Assembly: GCA_020635285.1 (NCBI GenBank)
Contig: JACKAB010000005.1
Span: 124,001-188,000 of the forward strand
Length of the DNA stretch: 64,000 bases
DNA from: Ignavibacteriales bacterium
GTDB lineage: Bacteria > Bacteroidota > Ignavibacteria > Ignavibacteriales > Melioribacteraceae
Direction of reading: 5' to 3'
The notes beneath the pieces are model-generated. The model was not told the origin of the DNA and did no database searches. It saw only the letters and a program-made list of their open reading frames with translations. Shown piece by piece: positions 8,484-17,560 of this stretch (position 1 is its first letter; every line of letters begins with the position of its first letter). Made by a program: the position numbers and the translations under genes.

Positions 8484-9818
8484 ATGCTCGAAGATATTAC
8501 TTTAAAATTTGAAAAAGCTCTTAAAAAAGTAACCGGGCAAGGAAGAATTTCTGAAAATAATATTTCAGAAACTCTTAGAGAAATTAGACGTGTTCTTTTA
8601 GATGCTGATGTAAATTACAAGGTTGCAAAAACTTTTATTGATTCTGTAAAAGAAAAAGCTTTGGGTAAAGAGGTTCTTGCTTCAGTAACTCCAGGTCAAC
8701 TTATCACAAAAATAATTTATGATGAGTTAACTGAATTAATGGGTTCCACTCAACAAGAATTAAAAATTAATCCAAGTGGACCAACAATAATATTGATGGT
8801 TGGATTGCAAGGTTCCGGTAAAACAACTTTTAGCGGAAAATTGGCAAGATACCTTAAAGAAAAAAATAGAAAAGTTTTACTTGCTGCTGCTGATATATAT
8901 AGACCGGCTGCAATTGAGCAATTGAAATTGTTAGGCAAACAGATTGATGTTCCGGTTTTTAGTATTGACGGAAGTAAGGATGCAGTAAAAATTGCTGAAG
9001 AATCAATAAAGTTTGCAAAAGAAAGTTCTTTGAATACTGTAATTATTGATACTGCTGGTAGGTTGCATGTTGATGAAAACTTAATGAATGAAATTCATGC
9101 AATCAAAAGTAAAGTGAATCCAACAGAAATATTATTTGTTGTTGATTCAATGACTGGACAGGATGCAGTAAATTCTGCAAAAGCATTTAATGATGTTGTA
9201 AATTTTGATGGAGTTGTTCTTACAAAGTTAGATGGCGATTCAAGAGGCGGTGCAGCGTTATCAATTAAATCCGTTGTTGAAAAACCAATTAAATTTGTGA
9301 GCATGGGTGAGAAGCTCGATAGTATTGAAATTTTTCATCCTGATCGTTTAGCTTCTAGGATTATTGGTCGTGGTGATGTAATTTCGCTTGTTGAAAAGGC
9401 TCAATCACAATTTGATGATAGAGAAGCAGAGGATTTAGAAAAAAAATTACTTACAAATAAATTTGACTTTGAAGATTTTCTTAAGCAAATTAAGATGATC
9501 AAGAAAATGGGTTCTTTAAAATCATTGATGAGCATGATTCCCGGCGTTAGTTCGGCAATGAAAAATGCCGATGTTGACGATAAACAATTGGTTAAGGTTG
9601 AATCAATAATTCAATCAATGACAAAAGAGGAAAGATCGAAACCAAAAATATTGAATGGAAATAGAAGAAAAAGAATTGCTAGAGGAAGCGGTAATTCAAT
9701 TCAAGAAGTAAATCGCCTAATAAAACAATATGGCGAAATGCAAAAAATGATGAAAAAATTTAGTGGTAAAGGCGGTAAAAAGCTTTTAGGAAATTTTAAT
9801 AATATGAAATTTAATTAA
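8484..9818 (+). CDS. ffh: Signal recognition particle GTPase Ffh
   Basis: The 444-residue protein shows the NG domain with P-loop GLQGSGKTTFSGKLA, the DTAGRLH switch and the TKLDGD nucleotide-specificity motif. A methionine-rich M domain follows and binds SRP RNA and signal sequences (residues about 320-444, with GSGNSIQEVNRLIKQY). It delivers nascent membrane proteins to FtsY at the inner membrane. It opens the ffh-rpsP-khpA-rimM-trmD-rplS translation block, a common gene order. Confidence 0.98.
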   Translation: MLEDITLKFEKALKKVTGQGRISENNISETLREIRRVLLDADVNYKVAKTFIDSVKEKALGKEVLASVTPGQLITKIIYDELTELMGSTQQELKINPSGPTIILMVGLQGSGKTTFSGKLARYLKEKNRKVLLAAADIYRPAAIEQLKLLGKQIDVPVFSIDGSKDAVKIAEESIKFAKESSLNTVIIDTAGRLHVDENLMNEIHAIKSKVNPTEILFVVDSMTGQDAVNSAKAFNDVVNFDGVVLTKLDGDSRGGAALSIKSVVEKPIKFVSMGEKLDSIEIFHPDRLASRIIGRGDVISLVEKAQSQFDDREAEDLEKKLLTNKFDFEDFLKQIKMIKKMGSLKSLMSMIPGVSSAMKNADVDDKQLVKVESIIQSMTKEERSKPKILNGNRRKRIARGSGNSIQEVNRLIKQYGEMQKMMKKFSGKGGKKLLGNFNNMKFN

Positions 9819-9844
9819 TGTAATATATCGGAGGATAATTTAAT

Positions 9845-10384
9845 TTGGCTGTTAAGTTAAGATTACGCAGAATGGGCAAAAAGAGACAACCTATTTATAA
9901 AGTTGTAGCTGCAGATGTTCGTTCACCAAGAGATGGCAAGTATATTGAAGCTATTGGATCATATAATCCCAAAACTGATCCTGCAACTGTAGAGTTAGAT
10001 GAAGAAAGAGCTTTATATTGGTTAGGCGTTGGAGCTCAACCAACTACTACAGTAAGAAACTTGCTTAATAAAGAGGGAATTTTGCTAAAGAAAGAACTTA
10101 CAAAGCAAGGTCTTTCTGAAGAAGAAATTACTGCAAAATTAGATGAATGGAATAATGTTCAAGCTAATGCTCACGCTGATAAAAAAGCAAAAGCAGAAAA
10201 AAAGAAGCAAGAAAAAGCAGAAGCTGAAAAGAAAAAATTAGAGCAAGAATTAAAAGAAAAAGAAGCTAAAGAGAAAGAAGCAAAGGAATTAGCAGAGAAA
10301 GAAGCTAAAGCCGCAGAAGTTAAGGATACCGCTTCTGAAGAGGTTTCTGAAGGCGAAACAAAAACTGAATCTGATTCAGAATAA
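9845..10384 (+). CDS. rpsP: Ribosomal protein S16 with long charged C-terminal extension
   Basis: Residues 1-80 are a normal S16 (AVKLRLRRMGKKRQPIYKVV, then SPRDGKYIEAIGSYNP). Residues from about 90 to 179 form an extra tail, almost all Lys, Glu and Ala and predicted coiled coil, ending in an acidic stretch. S16 is usually 80-100 residues, so the tail nearly doubles it; such tails are known in Bacteroidota S16. The start is a TTG, supported by the GGAGG site at 9830-9834 and by the invariant AVKLRL sequence right after it. Confidence 0.95.
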   Translation: MAVKLRLRRMGKKRQPIYKVVAADVRSPRDGKYIEAIGSYNPKTDPATVELDEERALYWLGVGAQPTTTVRNLLNKEGILLKKELTKQGLSEEEITAKLDEWNNVQANAHADKKAKAEKKKQEKAEAEKKKLEQELKEKEAKEKEAKELAEKEAKAAEVKDTASEEVSEGETKTESDSE

Positions 10385-10453
10385 ATTTCTTTTAGAAACA
10401 CAGCTTAGTTAATTAAGAGTATCCTATTTCTCAAATAATCTATAGGTAGTCTC

Positions 10454-10687
10454 ATGAAAGAATTCGTTGAATTTATTGCTAAGCACTTGGTCGATAGTCC
10501 TGATGGCGTCAGCATCGAGGAAACTATGCCCAACGAAAATACCGTAGAGCTTACTCTTAAGGTCAGCGCCGATGATGTTGGTAAAGTTATTGGCAAACAA
10601 GGTAAGACGGCGCAAGCAATGAGAACTCTTCTTACTGCTATTGCAGCTAAAGAAGGTAAAAGAGCAATACTCAAAATTCTTGATTAA
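10454..10687 (+). CDS. khpA: KH domain RNA-binding protein KhpA
   Basis: The 77-residue single KH domain protein has the GxxG loop visible as VIGKQGKTAQAMRTLL. KhpA binds RNA and often pairs with KhpB; in many genomes it lies between rpsP and rimM, as here. The gap of 69 bases from rpsP is the longest within this block. Codons here look less AT-rich than in neighbouring genes. No defects are visible. Confidence 0.93.
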   Translation: MKEFVEFIAKHLVDSPDGVSIEETMPNENTVELTLKVSADDVGKVIGKQGKTAQAMRTLLTAIAAKEGKRAILKILD

Positions 10688-10691
10688 TTGA

Positions 10692-11207
10692 TTGAGTGAT
10701 TTTTTTTTAATAGCGGAAATAATTGATTTTTACGATTACGAAGGTGCCGTTATTATTAAATCTTTCTCAGATTTTCCTGAGCGTTTTTTAAAGCTTAAGA
10801 AAGTTTATGTGGATTTTTTTGGCAAAAAGAAAGAATTGTTAATTGAAAAGTCCAAACAAATTGATGATAAAATTGTATTAAAATTCGAAAGATTTAATAC
10901 AACAGAAGACGTACGGTTTTTGCTAAATAATAAATTATATGTCGATTCTGAAAATCTTTATGAGCTTCCTGAAGATTCTTTTTATATACACGATCTAATT
11001 GATAGTGAAGTTTATTTTGGTAAAGAGTTCTTTGGTAAATTGATTGATATTTTAAACGTGCAAAACCAAGACGTTTATGTTATTAAAACTAAGGATGAAA
11101 GAGAGGTTTTAATTCCTGCGGTTAAAAAATTCTTTAATGAAGTTTTAACTAATGAGAAAAAAATAATTCTTTCAGAAGAAGCGGAAATATTTAGATATGA
11201 GAATTGA
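10692..11207 (+). CDS. rimM: Ribosome maturation factor RimM
   Basis: The 171-residue protein has the two-part RimM layout: an N-terminal beta-barrel (EIIDFYDYEGAVIIKSF matches the family's hGxxG-V-hv region, though divergent) and a C-terminal PRC-barrel (HDLIDSEVYFGKEFFGKL, then VLIPAVKKFF). RimM helps 30S assembly through S19. It uses a TTG start only 4 bases after khpA, and its end overlaps the trmD start by 11 bases. Sequence divergence is high, so the call leans on position plus the C-terminal motif. Confidence 0.9.
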   Translation: MSDFFLIAEIIDFYDYEGAVIIKSFSDFPERFLKLKKVYVDFFGKKKELLIEKSKQIDDKIVLKFERFNTTEDVRFLLNNKLYVDSENLYELPEDSFYIHDLIDSEVYFGKEFFGKLIDILNVQNQDVYVIKTKDEREVLIPAVKKFFNEVLTNEKKIILSEEAEIFRYEN

Positions 11208-11877
11208 TATTATTTCTGCGGTGCCGGATTCTTTAACTAGCACTCTTAATACAAGTATTATTAAAAGAGCTATTGAAAAAAAATCGGTACAAGTTGTTGT
11301 TCATAATCTTAGAGATTTTGCAAAAAATAATTATAAACAAATTGATGATAAACCTTTTGGCGGAGGTCCGGGAATGTTGCTTAAACCCGAACCTTTTTTT
11401 GAGTGTATTGAAAAGCTTCAAAGTGAACGGCAATATGATCACATTATTTTTACAACTCCAAAAGGGAAAGTTTATAATCAAAAATTAGCAAATAAGTTCT
11501 CACTTGCTCAAAATATTATAATAATAGCAGGGCATTATAAAGGTATTGATGACAGAGTTAGAGAAACATTTGCCACAGACGAAGTATCAATTGGTAATTT
11601 TATTTTAAGCGGAGGAGAATTACTTGCGCTTATAATTACAGATTCAATTGTAAGAATTTTACCGGGTGCAATTGGCGATAGCGGCTCAATGTTAAATGAT
11701 TCATTTATGGATGGAGAAATTATTGAAGCTCCAAATTATACAAGACCCGCAGAATATAAAGGAATTAAAGTTCCACAAGTTTTACTTTCCGGAAACGAAA
11801 AGGAAATTAAAAATTGGAAAGAAGAAAAATCAAAAAGTTTAACTGAAAATTGGAAAAAAATAAATAGTTTGGAGTAG
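11197..11877 (+). CDS. trmD: tRNA (guanine37-N1)-methyltransferase TrmD
   Basis: The 226-residue SPOUT methyltransferase makes m1G37 in tRNA with S-adenosylmethionine. The conserved blocks are present: KPFGGGPGMLLKPEP, GHYKGIDDRVRE, and the knot region FILSGGELLALIITDSIVR with LNDSF and PNYTRP after it. It overlaps the end of rimM and is 2 bases before rplS. Confidence 0.97.
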   Translation: MRIDIISAVPDSLTSTLNTSIIKRAIEKKSVQVVVHNLRDFAKNNYKQIDDKPFGGGPGMLLKPEPFFECIEKLQSERQYDHIIFTTPKGKVYNQKLANKFSLAQNIIIIAGHYKGIDDRVRETFATDEVSIGNFILSGGELLALIITDSIVRILPGAIGDSGSMLNDSFMDGEIIEAPNYTRPAEYKGIKVPQVLLSGNEKEIKNWKEEKSKSLTENWKKINSLE

Positions 11878-11879
11878 AA

Positions 11880-12227
11880 ATGGATAAGATGCAAGAGTTA
11901 ACCGCCGAACAGCACAGAGATGATTTGCCGAATTTTAATTCTGGTGATAGAGTTAAAGTTCATGTTCGCGTAATAGAAGGTAACAAAGAAAGAATTCAGC
12001 CATTTGAAGGCGATGTAATTAGTATTAGAGGCGGTGGAAACAGCAAAACTTTTACTGTTCGTAAAATTTCTAGCGGCGTAGGGGTTGAGAGAATTTTCCC
12101 AATCAATTCACCAAAAATTGCAAAAATTGAAGTGATAAGACAAGGAAAAGTTAGAAGAGCTAAACTATATTATCTCAGAAATCTTTCTGGTAAAGCAGCT
12201 CGTATCAAATCAAAAAATCTAAAATAA
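11880..12227 (+). CDS. rplS: Ribosomal protein L19
   Basis: The 115-residue L19 is complete, with the core FNSGDRVKVHVRVIEGNKER, the block RKISSGVGVERIFPINSP and the basic end VRRAKLYYLRNLSGKAARI. It closes the translation block and is followed by a strong terminator. Confidence 0.98.
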   Translation: MDKMQELTAEQHRDDLPNFNSGDRVKVHVRVIEGNKERIQPFEGDVISIRGGGNSKTFTVRKISSGVGVERIFPINSPKIAKIEVIRQGKVRRAKLYYLRNLSGKAARIKSKNLK

Positions 12228-12235
12228 ACTTTCTG

Positions 12236-12260
12236 AAAGTCCGGTAAAGCCGGACTTTTT
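12236..12260 (+). terminator. Rho-independent terminator after rplS
   Basis: A 9-bp perfect stem (AAAGTCCGG at 12236-12244 with CCGGACTTT at 12250-12258) around a 5-base loop is followed by a T run. It starts right after the rplS stop and should end the translation operon. Confidence 0.9.
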
Positions 12261-12272
12261 ATTTGTACTTTC

Positions 12273-13028
12273 ATGAAATTAATAGCACCGAATAATATTT
12301 TTTCAACGATTTTTTATTTATCACTTCCTGAAAAAAATAGACCCGAATTAATTTTAAAAGAATCATCTTTGGTTACTCAAGAATTATTGATGACAAAAGA
12401 TGCATTAGCAATTATACCTTCATTAGATTTAATAAATCATAAAGATTTATTAGTATCAAGTAAAATTGCTTTTAGCTTTTCCGGATTGCTCTCAAATGCT
12501 TATTTGTATTATTCCAAAAGTGATCAAGAATTCAAATCACTTTTGTTAAAAGGATGTTAGCAGTAATGAGGTTATTCTTTCTAAAATAATTTTAAAGAAA
12601 TTTATAATATAGAACCCAAAATTGGATTAGATGTTAGCGAAAATTTTGACGAGAATAAAAATTATTTGTTAACTGGTAATCTAAATTGGCGGAATGAAAA
12701 ATTTAAAATTGGAAATAGTTTCTCGGAATATATCTCAGATTTTTTAGAGTATCCATATGTTAATTATTTAGTGGTTTCAAGAGATGAAGAAATTATTAAT
12801 AAATTTCATTTACAAAGTGAAGATTTTAATAAAACCATTGTTGAGAAACTACCAAAGATTCTTGAGAAAATTAATCTTGGTGATGAAATAAATGATTTTA
12901 TTTATTCAAATCAATTCTTAATAGACTTTAATTTTAATGTGGATCAAATAGAAGGTTATAATCAGCTTATAAGACTATTATATTATCATCAAATTATTGA
13001 TGATTTGTTTGATGTAAAGTTTGTGTAA
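12273..13028 (+). pseudogene. MqnA-like protein (menaquinone-pathway fold), two frameshifts
   Basis: Joining three frames gives a protein of about 250 residues. The first part (12273-12550) has DALAIIPSLDLI and IAFSFSGLLSNAYLYY; the middle has EPKIGLDVSENF and NYLLTGNLNW; the last (to 13028) has FLEYPYVNYLVV. This order resembles the MqnA/DUF178 family (chorismate dehydratase of the futalosine pathway), a periplasmic-binding-protein fold. Breaks lie at the GG at 12552-12553 and the AAA at 12594-12596. The N-terminal motif of true MqnA is weak, so a related binding protein is possible. It is the first gene after the rplS terminator and points toward serA. Confidence 0.5.
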
Positions 13029-13073
13029 TCAAATTGTAGCGCAAACAACAATGTCTGCGCTACAAAAAATCAT

Positions 13074-14261
13074 TTATGCAGAAGCTGTATGAGAAACAGT
13101 TAGCACATTTGGATTTCTTCTAATGGCTTCAAGCATATTGCTTGTTGCCGGATCAACCAGTTTCATTGTGCAGAGCGCAACTAAGCCGCCATCAAAAATT
13201 ATATTTTCAACTTCCTCAATATTAATATCACCTTGTCTTAATACATCCATAATTGATGCTAAAACTCCGGGTTTATCAAAGTGCTTTACTGATAGTTGGT
13301 AATATGATGAAGAAACTCTTGCTTTATTTACCCAGTGTGCAATAGTACCTGAATCGATATACTGCATTATAATTTTTACAGTTTCATCTGCAACTGCATT
13401 TTGTGCTTGCTCTGTTGATGCACCAATGTGATGGGTGATATAAACGTTTTCAAGCTCTTGCAATTTGGAAGCTACACTTCCATCTTTTCCCTCTGGCTCT
13501 CCTGAAAAAACATCCAAGCCTACTCTAATATTTTTTTCTTTTACAGCTTTAATTAATGCTTCTTCGTTAATCACTTCGGATCTGGAAGTGTTAATTAAGA
13601 TTGCGCCTTCTTTCATATAACCAAACATTTTATCATCAAACATTCCCTTTGTTTGAGGAGTTACCGGAAGATGCAAACTAATTACATCAGCAAGAGGTAG
13701 AACTTGATCGAACTCAGAAAAATCTTTATAAGCAACACCTTCAATTCTGGAAATATCTTTACCATAAACGCTCATTCCCATTGCGTTAGCTCGTATAGCA
13801 ACTTCTTTTCCAATATTTCCCATTCCAACAATTGCCAAAGTTTTTCCATATAAACCTTTTGCTTTAGAATATTTTGCCTTGTTCCAAATTCCATTTTTAA
13901 AATCGCTTACATTGTTTGGAATTTGTCTGTCAATTGAAATCATCAATCCAATTGCAAGCTCTGCAACAGCTTGGGCATTTTTACCAGGGCAATTGGCAAC
14001 GTATACGCCTCTTCTATTTGCAGCGGCAACATCAATGTTGTTGTAACCTGCGCCGGCTCTGACTATGAGATTTAATTTTTTTGCTCCAAGAATTGTTTTT
14101 TCGTTTACTTTTGTTGAACGAACTACAATAATTTCAACATCTTTTGCTGCTTCAGGTAAATCATTTTCTCCTAACTTGGGATTAAGAATTACTTCTAAAT
14201 TATTTTTTCTTAATTTTTCAACATAAACTTCCGGTAAAGAATCTGCTATTAAAACCTTCAT
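13074..14261 (-). CDS. serA: D-3-phosphoglycerate dehydrogenase (phosphoserine pathway)
   Basis: The 395-residue 2-hydroxyacid dehydrogenase has the NAD-binding motif VGMGNIGKEVAIRA, the LHLPVTPQT block, the catalytic region (INTSRSEVINEEAL, then ITHHIGAST) and a C-terminal ACT domain (KPGVLASIMDVLRQGDINIE) that usually senses serine. It makes 3-phosphohydroxypyruvate for serine synthesis in the cytoplasm. It is the last gene of the minus-strand operon, 18 bases after hutU. The short form with one ACT domain is typical. Confidence 0.93.
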   Translation of the reverse strand: MKVLIADSLPEVYVEKLRKNNLEVILNPKLGENDLPEAAKDVEIIVVRSTKVNEKTILGAKKLNLIVRAGAGYNNIDVAAANRRGVYVANCPGKNAQAVAELAIGLMISIDRQIPNNVSDFKNGIWNKAKYSKAKGLYGKTLAIVGMGNIGKEVAIRANAMGMSVYGKDISRIEGVAYKDFSEFDQVLPLADVISLHLPVTPQTKGMFDDKMFGYMKEGAILINTSRSEVINEEALIKAVKEKNIRVGLDVFSGEPEGKDGSVASKLQELENVYITHHIGASTEQAQNAVADETVKIIMQYIDSGTIAHWVNKARVSSSYYQLSVKHFDKPGVLASIMDVLRQGDINIEEVENIIFDGGLVALCTMKLVDPATSNMLEAIRRNPNVLTVSHTASA

Positions 14262-14279
14262 TGAGTTTTCCTCTTATAT

Positions 14280-15929
14280 TTATTTCATCATTGGAATTTT
14301 TACATTATTTATTTTTGCGTTATTAATCGCTCTTTCGTATCCTGCATCTGCATGTCTAACAATTCCCATTCCGGGATCATAAGTTAACACTCTTTCTAAT
14401 CGTTCTTCAGCTTCCTTAGTCCCATCAGCAACTATTACCATTCCTGCGTGAATTGATTTTCCAATTCCTACACCACCACCATGATGAACAGAAACCCAAC
14501 TTGCTCCTCCAATGGAATTTAGCATTGCATTTAAAATTGGCCAATCAGCAATTGCATCACTTCCGTCTTTCATTGTCTCAGTTTCTCTGTAAGGCGATGC
14601 AACAGAGCCGCAGTCGAGGTGATCTCGACCAATAACAATAGGTGCTTTTACTTTCCCATCGGCAACTAATTGATTAAATATTTTTCCCATCTTTGCACGT
14701 TCACCATAACCTAACCAACAAATTCTTGCGGGCAACCCTTGAAATTCTACTTTTTCTTGTGCAAGTTTTATCCATCTTACAAGTGCTTTATCATTAGGGA
14801 AATTTTCTAATATTGCTTTATCAGTTTCATATATATCATTCGGATCCCCAGAAAGAGCTACCCAACGGAATGGACCTTTTCCATCACAGAAAAGTGGACG
14901 AATATAAGCCGGCACAAATCCGGGAAAATCAAATGCATTTTCTAGTCCATTTTCTTTCGCTTCACCCCTAATATTATTTCCATAATCAAAAGTGATTGCA
15001 CCCCGTTTTTGCATTTCCAGCATTGCTTCAACATGTTTTACAATGGTAAGTTTTGATTTCTTAATATATTCATCGGGATTATTTTTTCTTAATTCCAAAG
15101 CATCTTCAAAACTCATTCCCATGGGTACATATCCATTTAATGTATCATGAGCAGATGTTTGATCTGTTAGGACATCGGGAATAATATTTCTCTTTAATAT
15201 TTCAGGAAGAACCTCTGCGGCATTACCGACTAAACCTACAGAAATTGGTTTCTTTATTTTCTTTGCCTCAAGAACTAATTCAAGTGCTTCATCAAGATTA
15301 TTTGCAATTAAGTCTAAATACTTTGTATCAAACCTTTTTTGTAATCTGGTAATATCAACGTCAATTCCAAGGCAAGCTGCGCCGTTCATAGTTGCTGCAA
15401 GAGGCTGAGCGCCACCCATTCCGCCAATTCCAGCAGTTAGGAGGAACTTGCCTTCTAATGTGCCGTTAAAATGCTGTCTGGCACATTCTGCAAACGTTTC
15501 ATAGGTCCCTTGAAGAATGCCTTGGGTTCCAATGTAAATCCAACTACCAGCAGTCATTTGACCGTACATTGTTAAACCAAGTTTTTCAAGTCTTCTAAAT
15601 TCTTCCCAGTTTGCCCAATCGGGCACGAGCATAGAATTAGAAATTATAACACGAGGTGCATTTGAATGAGTTTTGAATACTGCAACAGGTTTTCCGGATT
15701 GCACCAAAAGCGTTTCATCATTTTCTAAATTTTTTAATGATTCAACAATAGCATCATAAGCATCCCAATTTCTTGCAGCTTTTCCTGATCCGCCGTAAAT
15801 TATTAACTCATCTGGATTTTCAGCAACGTCCGTATCAAGATTATTCATCAACATTCTTAGAGCAGCTTCCTGAATCCATCCTTTGCAGCTAATTTCATTT
15901 CCAGTTGAAGCTTTAATATTTTTATGCAT
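14280..15929 (-). CDS. hutU: Urocanate hydratase
   Basis: The 549-residue, full-length urocanase converts urocanate to imidazolonepropionate with tightly bound NAD. Family blocks are visible: ELIIYGGSGKAARNWDAYD, LTAGIGGMGGAQPLAATMNG, VLTDQTSAHD, and near the end GRDHLDCGSVASPYRETE and HHGGGVGIGKSIHAG. The other histidine-degradation genes are not beside it; instead it sits 5 bases after a small unknown gene and before serA. Histidine breakdown would need hutH, hutI and a later step from elsewhere in the genome. Confidence 0.97.
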   Translation of the reverse strand: MHKNIKASTGNEISCKGWIQEAALRMLMNNLDTDVAENPDELIIYGGSGKAARNWDAYDAIVESLKNLENDETLLVQSGKPVAVFKTHSNAPRVIISNSMLVPDWANWEEFRRLEKLGLTMYGQMTAGSWIYIGTQGILQGTYETFAECARQHFNGTLEGKFLLTAGIGGMGGAQPLAATMNGAACLGIDVDITRLQKRFDTKYLDLIANNLDEALELVLEAKKIKKPISVGLVGNAAEVLPEILKRNIIPDVLTDQTSAHDTLNGYVPMGMSFEDALELRKNNPDEYIKKSKLTIVKHVEAMLEMQKRGAITFDYGNNIRGEAKENGLENAFDFPGFVPAYIRPLFCDGKGPFRWVALSGDPNDIYETDKAILENFPNDKALVRWIKLAQEKVEFQGLPARICWLGYGERAKMGKIFNQLVADGKVKAPIVIGRDHLDCGSVASPYRETETMKDGSDAIADWPILNAMLNSIGGASWVSVHHGGGVGIGKSIHAGMVIVADGTKEAEERLERVLTYDPGMGIVRHADAGYERAINNAKINNVKIPMMK

Positions 15930-15934
15930 TTTTC

Positions 15935-16267
15935 TTAATCGGCAAAAATTGATAAAATATTATTGTATTGATTAAACATATTTCTATAAAACCATCTTGT
16001 AAGAAACCAGCTACCATCTACTTTTTTTTGCAAATGTTTGGTGTTTTCTTTTAGCTGGAATGTGAGTCTAGTTTTTTCTTCTTTTGTAAATTTTACTTTA
16101 TCATCAGCAGAACCTAGTTTATCAATAACAGAATTAAAAACTCTGACCTCTGAAACTAATTTATCATCGCCTTCCATTTGTTTAACCGCTTGTTTTGCAA
16201 AGCTTGACAAAATTTTCTTCTGATTTTTATCGAGTTCAAACTCATAATTTTTGAATAATTTTTTCAT
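15935..16267 (-). CDS. Hypothetical protein (110 aa, helical, charged)
   Basis: I do not recognise this 110-residue protein. It is rich in Lys, Glu and Asp, looks mostly helical, and has no signal peptide, membrane segment or metal motif. It ends with an aromatic stretch (SWFLTRWFYRNMFNQYNN). Spacing of 4 bases from the adenosine deaminase frame and 5 bases from hutU makes it part of the same transcript, and its in-frame length between two enzymes argues that it is real. It may be a small lineage-specific protein. Confidence 0.7.
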   Translation of the reverse strand: MKKLFKNYEFELDKNQKKILSSFAKQAVKQMEGDDKLVSEVRVFNSVIDKLGSADDKVKFTKEEKTRLTFQLKENTKHLQKKVDGSWFLTRWFYRNMFNQYNNILSIFAD

Positions 16268-16271
16268 AGTT

Positions 16272-17362
16272 TTAATCTTTTAACGAGAGTAATTTTTCTC
16301 TATTTTTTTGGTAACCGGGTTTAATTACATTATATATATAATTGATTCTTTCTTCATATGGAATAAATGCAGATTTCATTGCATTTATATTTAATCTTTC
16401 AATATCATCAAGAGTAATTCCAAATACTTTTGTTGCGGTTAAATATTCTTTTGTTAAAGTTGTGTCGCTCATTAATCTGTCATCAGTATTTAGAAAAACC
16501 CTAAACTTTCTTTTTAAAAAAATGCTAAAAGGGTGATTCTCAATTTTATCCACCGCGCCAGTGTGAACATTACTTAGCAAGCAAATTTCAAGAGGTAATC
16601 TTTTGTCTAAAACATATTGAGATAATTCACCTAAAGAAATTACCTCACCTTTCTTATCAACTACAACATCCTCTAACAATCTAGTGGCATGTCCAATTCT
16701 ATGTGCGCCGCAAAATTGTATTGCCTGCCAAATTGATTCTTTTTCCAAAAGCTTCACCAGCATGAATTGTAATATTAAAATTTTCTCTTTGTATAAATTG
16801 AAAAGCCTCTAAATGATCTTTTGGAGGATACCCACCTTCTTCTCCAGCCAAATCGAAAACCAACAACTCCTTTATTTCGGTAATTTACCGCAAGTTCTGC
16901 AATCTCCAAAGATTTTTTCATATTTCTCATACCGCAGAGAATTAGACCATAACCAACTCCAAAATCTTCTTTACCACGTTCTAATCCGGCTAAAACTGCA
17001 TCTACTACATCATCATAATGTAATTTTTTTTCTAAATGTAGAATTGGCGCAAACCTAGTTTCAACGTAGCAGATACCATCCTTATGCATATCTTCCATCA
17101 TCTCATATGCAATTCTTTCAAGAGATTCCTTAGTTTGCATTAATGCACAAGTGTGCTCAAAACCTTGTAAATACTCAACCAAATTACCTTTGTTAGCTCC
17201 GCGATGAAACCATTCAGCTAACTCTTTTGGATTTTTAGTTGGAAGATTTTTGTACTTCTGCTTCTCGGCTAATTCAATAATTGTTTCTGGTCTTAATCCG
17301 CCGTCTAAATGATCATGAAGTAATACTTTGGGAACTGCACGGATAATCTTTTCGGAAGTCAT
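16272..17362 (-). pseudogene. Adenosine deaminase family protein, two frameshifts
   Basis: Read through two corrected frames, this is a deaminase of about 360 residues that removes the 6-amino group of adenosine or a related purine. The N-terminal zinc motif is HDHLDGG; the middle reads FDLAGEEGG and ITIHAGEA, and the C-terminal part has HRIGHATRL, SNVHTGAV and FLNTDDRLMS, the catalytic Asp pair. Breaks fall at the A run 16856-16859 and the T run 16740-16744, each one base too many. It is the first gene of the minus-strand operon. All catalytic motifs survive, so a sequence error is likelier than decay. Adenine or aminofutalosine deaminase cannot be excluded. Confidence 0.87.
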
Positions 17363-17560
17363 AATTGCCTTAATTTTAGTTATTAAAAATATTCTTTTTA
17401 GAAAGTAAAAGCAATCGAGTATATTTAAATAGACCGATTAAAATAAATTTGTAATTATTAAAATAATCTAAAGCAAAATATTTAAGAATATGTTAATTTT
17501 ATGAATAGTAAAAAAAAATGGTAATCAAAATAAGTTTTCAAAAATAAAAAAGAGGTATAC

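Noticed and set aside
10171..10401. Minus-strand Ser/Phe-rich frame opposite rpsP
   Set aside because: It is the reverse of the Lys/Glu repeats of the S16 tail and has no independent support.
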